NCBI GenBank assembly: GCA_026388365.1
Contig: JAPLJW010000280.1
Location: forward strand, 1-15,021
Source: Deltaproteobacteria bacterium
GTDB taxonomy: Bacteria > Desulfobacterota > Syntrophia > Syntrophales > UBA5619
Length of the DNA: 15,021 bases
Reading direction: 5' to 3'
The notes beneath the pieces were generated by a model. It saw only the letters and a program-made list of their open reading frames with translations. It made no database searches and was not told the origin of the DNA. The position numbers were made by a program, and so were the translations under genes. Positions 12,913 to 15,021 of this stretch are shown one piece after another; the first letter of the stretch is position 1; the number at the start of each line of letters is the position of its first letter.

Positions 12913-15018
12913 TTACGACTTGATCCGCTCCGCCAGGATGTCCGCGACGTGCTTCATCCGGACGCCGGGGACCTGCTTGTCGAGGCCGCCCTGGATCTGG
13001 ACCATGCAGCCCGAGCAGGCGCAGGCGACGATCTCGGCGCCCGTATCCCGGATGTTGTTCATTTTTTGTTCCAGGATCGGCATCGAGAGCTCGGTGTATT
13101 TGACGCCGAAGATCCCGGACATTCCGCAGCACTTGTCGGCGTCCTTCATCTCGACGAGTTCGCACCCGGCGGCCTCGAGAAGTTGCCGCGGCTCCTGTTC
13201 GATCATCAGAACCCGCTTCATGTGGCAGGAGTCGTGGTAGGTCACCTTCGGCCCGCCGCCGGTTTTCGTCAGCCGGCCGCGCTTCCCGTACTCCTCGGCG
13301 ACAAAGCTGCAGAACTCCCGGACCTTTTTCGCCATCGTTTCCGCCTTCGAACCCCACTCGGGATCGTCTTTCAGAAGCTCCGCGTAATGCTGGAGGGACT
13401 CCGTGCAGGTGGGGCAGGCGGCGATGATCACATCGGGATTCTGCTCCTCCAGGGCCCTGATATTTTCCTTCGCGAGCTTCTTTGTCGTCTCCACGTCCCC
13501 CAGGGCAATCACGGGCTTTCCGCAGCAGCTCTGCCCCTCGGGGAAGAGCACCTCCATGTTCAGATCCTGGAGGACCTTGAAGACCGACTCCCCCGTCTCG
13601 GGGAAGACAAAGTCGATCGTGCAGCCGGAAAAGAAGACGACGCGCGTGACCGGCTTGTCGATCTTTTTCGTGATCTTCCCGATTCGGTCGCGCAGCGGCG
13701 TGTCGGCGACCGCCGGCAGGCTGCGGTCTTTGGCCATCCCCGCCAGGAAAAGCGGGAGGTGGCGGATCAGCCTTCCGTTCTGGAAGGGCTTTTGGCCGAT
13801 CGCGGCGAGCCGCAGGAGCCCATGGAAAAGCTTCCGGTTCGAGATGACGTGGTCGAAGGCCTTCTGGATCACAAACGGGAGCCCCTTCTCCTGCACGCTC
13901 CGGATGCGGAGCTCCTCGATGAGGCCGGGGATGTCGATCTTTCCCGGACAGACGGTCGTGCAGCGGCGGCAACCGATGCACAGTTCCTGGAACTTCTCAA
14001 ACTCTCCCATTCCGCTGAGGAAGGCCGTCAGGATCGCCCCGATGCCGCCGGCGTAGGTATGGCCGCCGTAAACGTGGCCGCCGATCAGCGTGTAGACCGG
14101 GCAGACGTTCAGGCAGGAGGCGCAGCGGACGCACTGGTAGATCTCCTTGAACTTGTCGTCATGGGCCGCCCGCAGCCGGCCGTTGTCGAGGAGGATGATG
14201 TGCATCTCCTTCTCCTCCTCGACCCATTTTCCGTCCTTTTTGACCATCGCGGGCGTCGAACCGGCGATCATCGTCATAGAACCGGCGATCATCGTCATAT
14301 AGCTGGTCATGAGCTGGGCGGTCGCGTTCCGGGGGAGGACCTTGAGGATCGTCGCCGCATCCCTGATCGAGGGGATCAGCTTCTCGTAGCCGATGATCAC
14401 CACGTGGATCCGGGGGAGGGTCGTCACCATCCGGGCGTTTCCCTCGTTGGTCACCAGGCCGATCGCGCCGTTTTCGGCGATCCCGAAGTTGGCGCCGGAG
14501 ATTCCCATATCCGCCTGGAGAAATTTTTCCCGGAGTTCCGTACGCGCCGCCTGAACCATGAAGGCGATGTCCGGCGGAATGTCAATTTTCAGTTCCTTCG
14601 AGAAGTATTCAGCGACCTGGAAACGGCTCAGGTGGATGGCGGGCATCACCATGTGGGAAGGTTTCTGGCCGGCCAAAGCCACGATCCACTCGCCGAGGTC
14701 CGTCTCCGTCGTGGAGATCCCGGCGGTTTCCAAGTGTTTGCTCAAATCGATCTCCTCGCTGGCCATCGATTTCGATTTGACGATCCTCTTGACGCCCTTT
14801 TCCTTACAGAGGTTGACGAGATATTCCTTGACGTCGTTTCCGGTCTTCGCCCGGAAGACCTTCACGCCCCGCTTCGTCGCCTCCGCCTCGAAGCGGTCGG
14901 CCACCTCCTCGATCCGCGCGACGGTGTCGATCTTCATCTGCCGGAGGGCGTCGCGGAGGGTCTCATCCTTCAGCTTTTCGGAGATTTCCTTCCGGAGATT
15001 TCTCGTTTCGGTTTCCAT
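12913..15018 (-). CDS. Fused LutB-LutA type iron-sulfur protein (L-lactate oxidation / LUD-domain)
   Basis: A 701-residue fusion of two subunits of the LutABC lactate-oxidising system. Residues about 1-290 form the LUD domain of LutB/LldF (GISGANFGIAENGAIGLVTNEGNARM, LLDNGR). Then come two 4Fe-4S motifs: Cys296-299-302-306P and Cys347-350-353-357P. The C-terminal half is LutA-like with two CCG (heterodisulfide-reductase-type) domains: Cys466...Cys498-Cys499-Gly and Cys598...Cys630-Cys631-Gly, plus CPTC (535-538) and CSGC (668-671). It is probably cytoplasmic and passes electrons from lactate or a similar hydroxy acid. No LutC or lactate permease is in view. A perfect seven-residue repeat (241-254) interrupts the end of the LUD domain. 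The ATG at 15018 is 3 bp from the window edge, so no ribosome binding site is visible and the start could lie further upstream. Confidence 0.88.
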   Translation of the reverse strand: METETRNLRKEISEKLKDETLRDALRQMKIDTVARIEEVADRFEAEATKRGVKVFRAKTGNDVKEYLVNLCKEKGVKRIVKSKSMASEEIDLSKHLETAGISTTETDLGEWIVALAGQKPSHMVMPAIHLSRFQVAEYFSKELKIDIPPDIAFMVQAARTELREKFLQADMGISGANFGIAENGAIGLVTNEGNARMVTTLPRIHVVIIGYEKLIPSIRDAATILKVLPRNATAQLMTSYMTMIAGSMTMIAGSTPAMVKKDGKWVEEEKEMHIILLDNGRLRAAHDDKFKEIYQCVRCASCLNVCPVYTLIGGHVYGGHTYAGGIGAILTAFLSGMGEFEKFQELCIGCRRCTTVCPGKIDIPGLIEELRIRSVQEKGLPFVIQKAFDHVISNRKLFHGLLRLAAIGQKPFQNGRLIRHLPLFLAGMAKDRSLPAVADTPLRDRIGKITKKIDKPVTRVVFFSGCTIDFVFPETGESVFKVLQDLNMEVLFPEGQSCCGKPVIALGDVETTKKLAKENIRALEEQNPDVIIAACPTCTESLQHYAELLKDDPEWGSKAETMAKKVREFCSFVAEEYGKRGRLTKTGGGPKVTYHDSCHMKRVLMIEQEPRQLLEAAGCELVEMKDADKCCGMSGIFGVKYTELSMPILEQKMNNIRDTGAEIVACACSGCMVQIQGGLDKQVPGVRMKHVADILAERIKS
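14258..14299 (-). repeat. Perfect 21-bp in-frame tandem duplication inside lutBA
   Basis: A 21-bp unit occurs twice head to tail without mismatch (14258-14278 and 14279-14299), repeating seven residues, MTMIAGS, at 241-247 and 248-254. The frame is kept. LutB relatives usually carry only one such segment just before the divergent loop leading to LLDNGR, so this looks like a recent slippage event. Confidence 0.85.
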
Positions 15019-15021
15019 CAG

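Noticed and set aside
1..15021. CRISPR array, tRNA, rRNA or riboswitch
   Set aside because: No regularly spaced repeats, cloverleaf ends or recognisable riboswitch cores were found on reading both strands; the absence of riboswitches is only as good as inspection by eye.

Overview
The window is about 15 kb of GC-rich DNA in which nearly every gene has a strong AGGAGG-type ribosome binding site. The gene set is FdhE, MobB, a LutB-LutA lactate-oxidation fusion, a TRAP carboxylate transporter, a family I CoA-transferase, an AMP-forming acyl-CoA synthetase and a sigma-54 activator. Together these suggest an anaerobic Desulfobacterota (former deltaproteobacterium), possibly close to Syntrophales, that lives on organic acids. 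The taxonomy is inferred from gene content and style, not from a marker gene.

Layout. 1-585 (-): 5' part of fdhE, which runs off the left edge, with its own sigma-70-like promoter. 586-810: regulatory spacer with a palindrome and the probable terminator of the next gene. 811-10543 (-): eight genes in one direction. In transcription order these are acyl-CoA synthetase, MaoC-type hydratase, a PAS-containing sigma-54 activator, dctP, dctQ, dctM, a UspA protein and a CoA-transferase with a long C-terminal extension. 10544-10702: divergent promoter region. 10703-12163 (+): mobB and a secreted Ntn hydrolase (C45/choloylglycine hydrolase-like). 12252-12836 (-): an intact, lower-GC higBA toxin-antitoxin pair with a clear operator. 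12913-15018 (-): a fused LutB-LutA iron-sulfur protein reaching almost to the right edge.

How it fits together. The best regulatory find is in the 315-bp gap between the activator gene and dctP. It holds a near-consensus -24/-12 sigma-54 promoter (GG-N10-GC) facing dctP. Upstream of this are three copies of one 18-bp sequence, two of them back to back and starting right after the activator's stop codon. This is the expected arrangement for a PAS-sensing enhancer-binding protein that switches on the transporter next to it. The inferred module takes up a monocarboxylic acid through a TakP-like TRAP system and activates it with ATP (acyl-CoA synthetase) or by CoA exchange (CoA-transferase). A MaoC hydratase then acts on an enoyl/3-hydroxyacyl-CoA, with a stress-type Usp protein co-expressed. 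The substrate cannot be read from the sequence.

Other points: a 122-bp ERIC-like imperfect palindrome lies directly in front of the CoA-transferase ribosome binding site. Hairpins or inverted repeats sit at several gene junctions of the operon. A perfect 21-bp in-frame tandem duplication lies inside lutBA. The higB toxin start codon lies so close to its promoter that its mRNA is probably leaderless. Most of the window is ordinary metabolic gene content; no wholly unknown system is evident.
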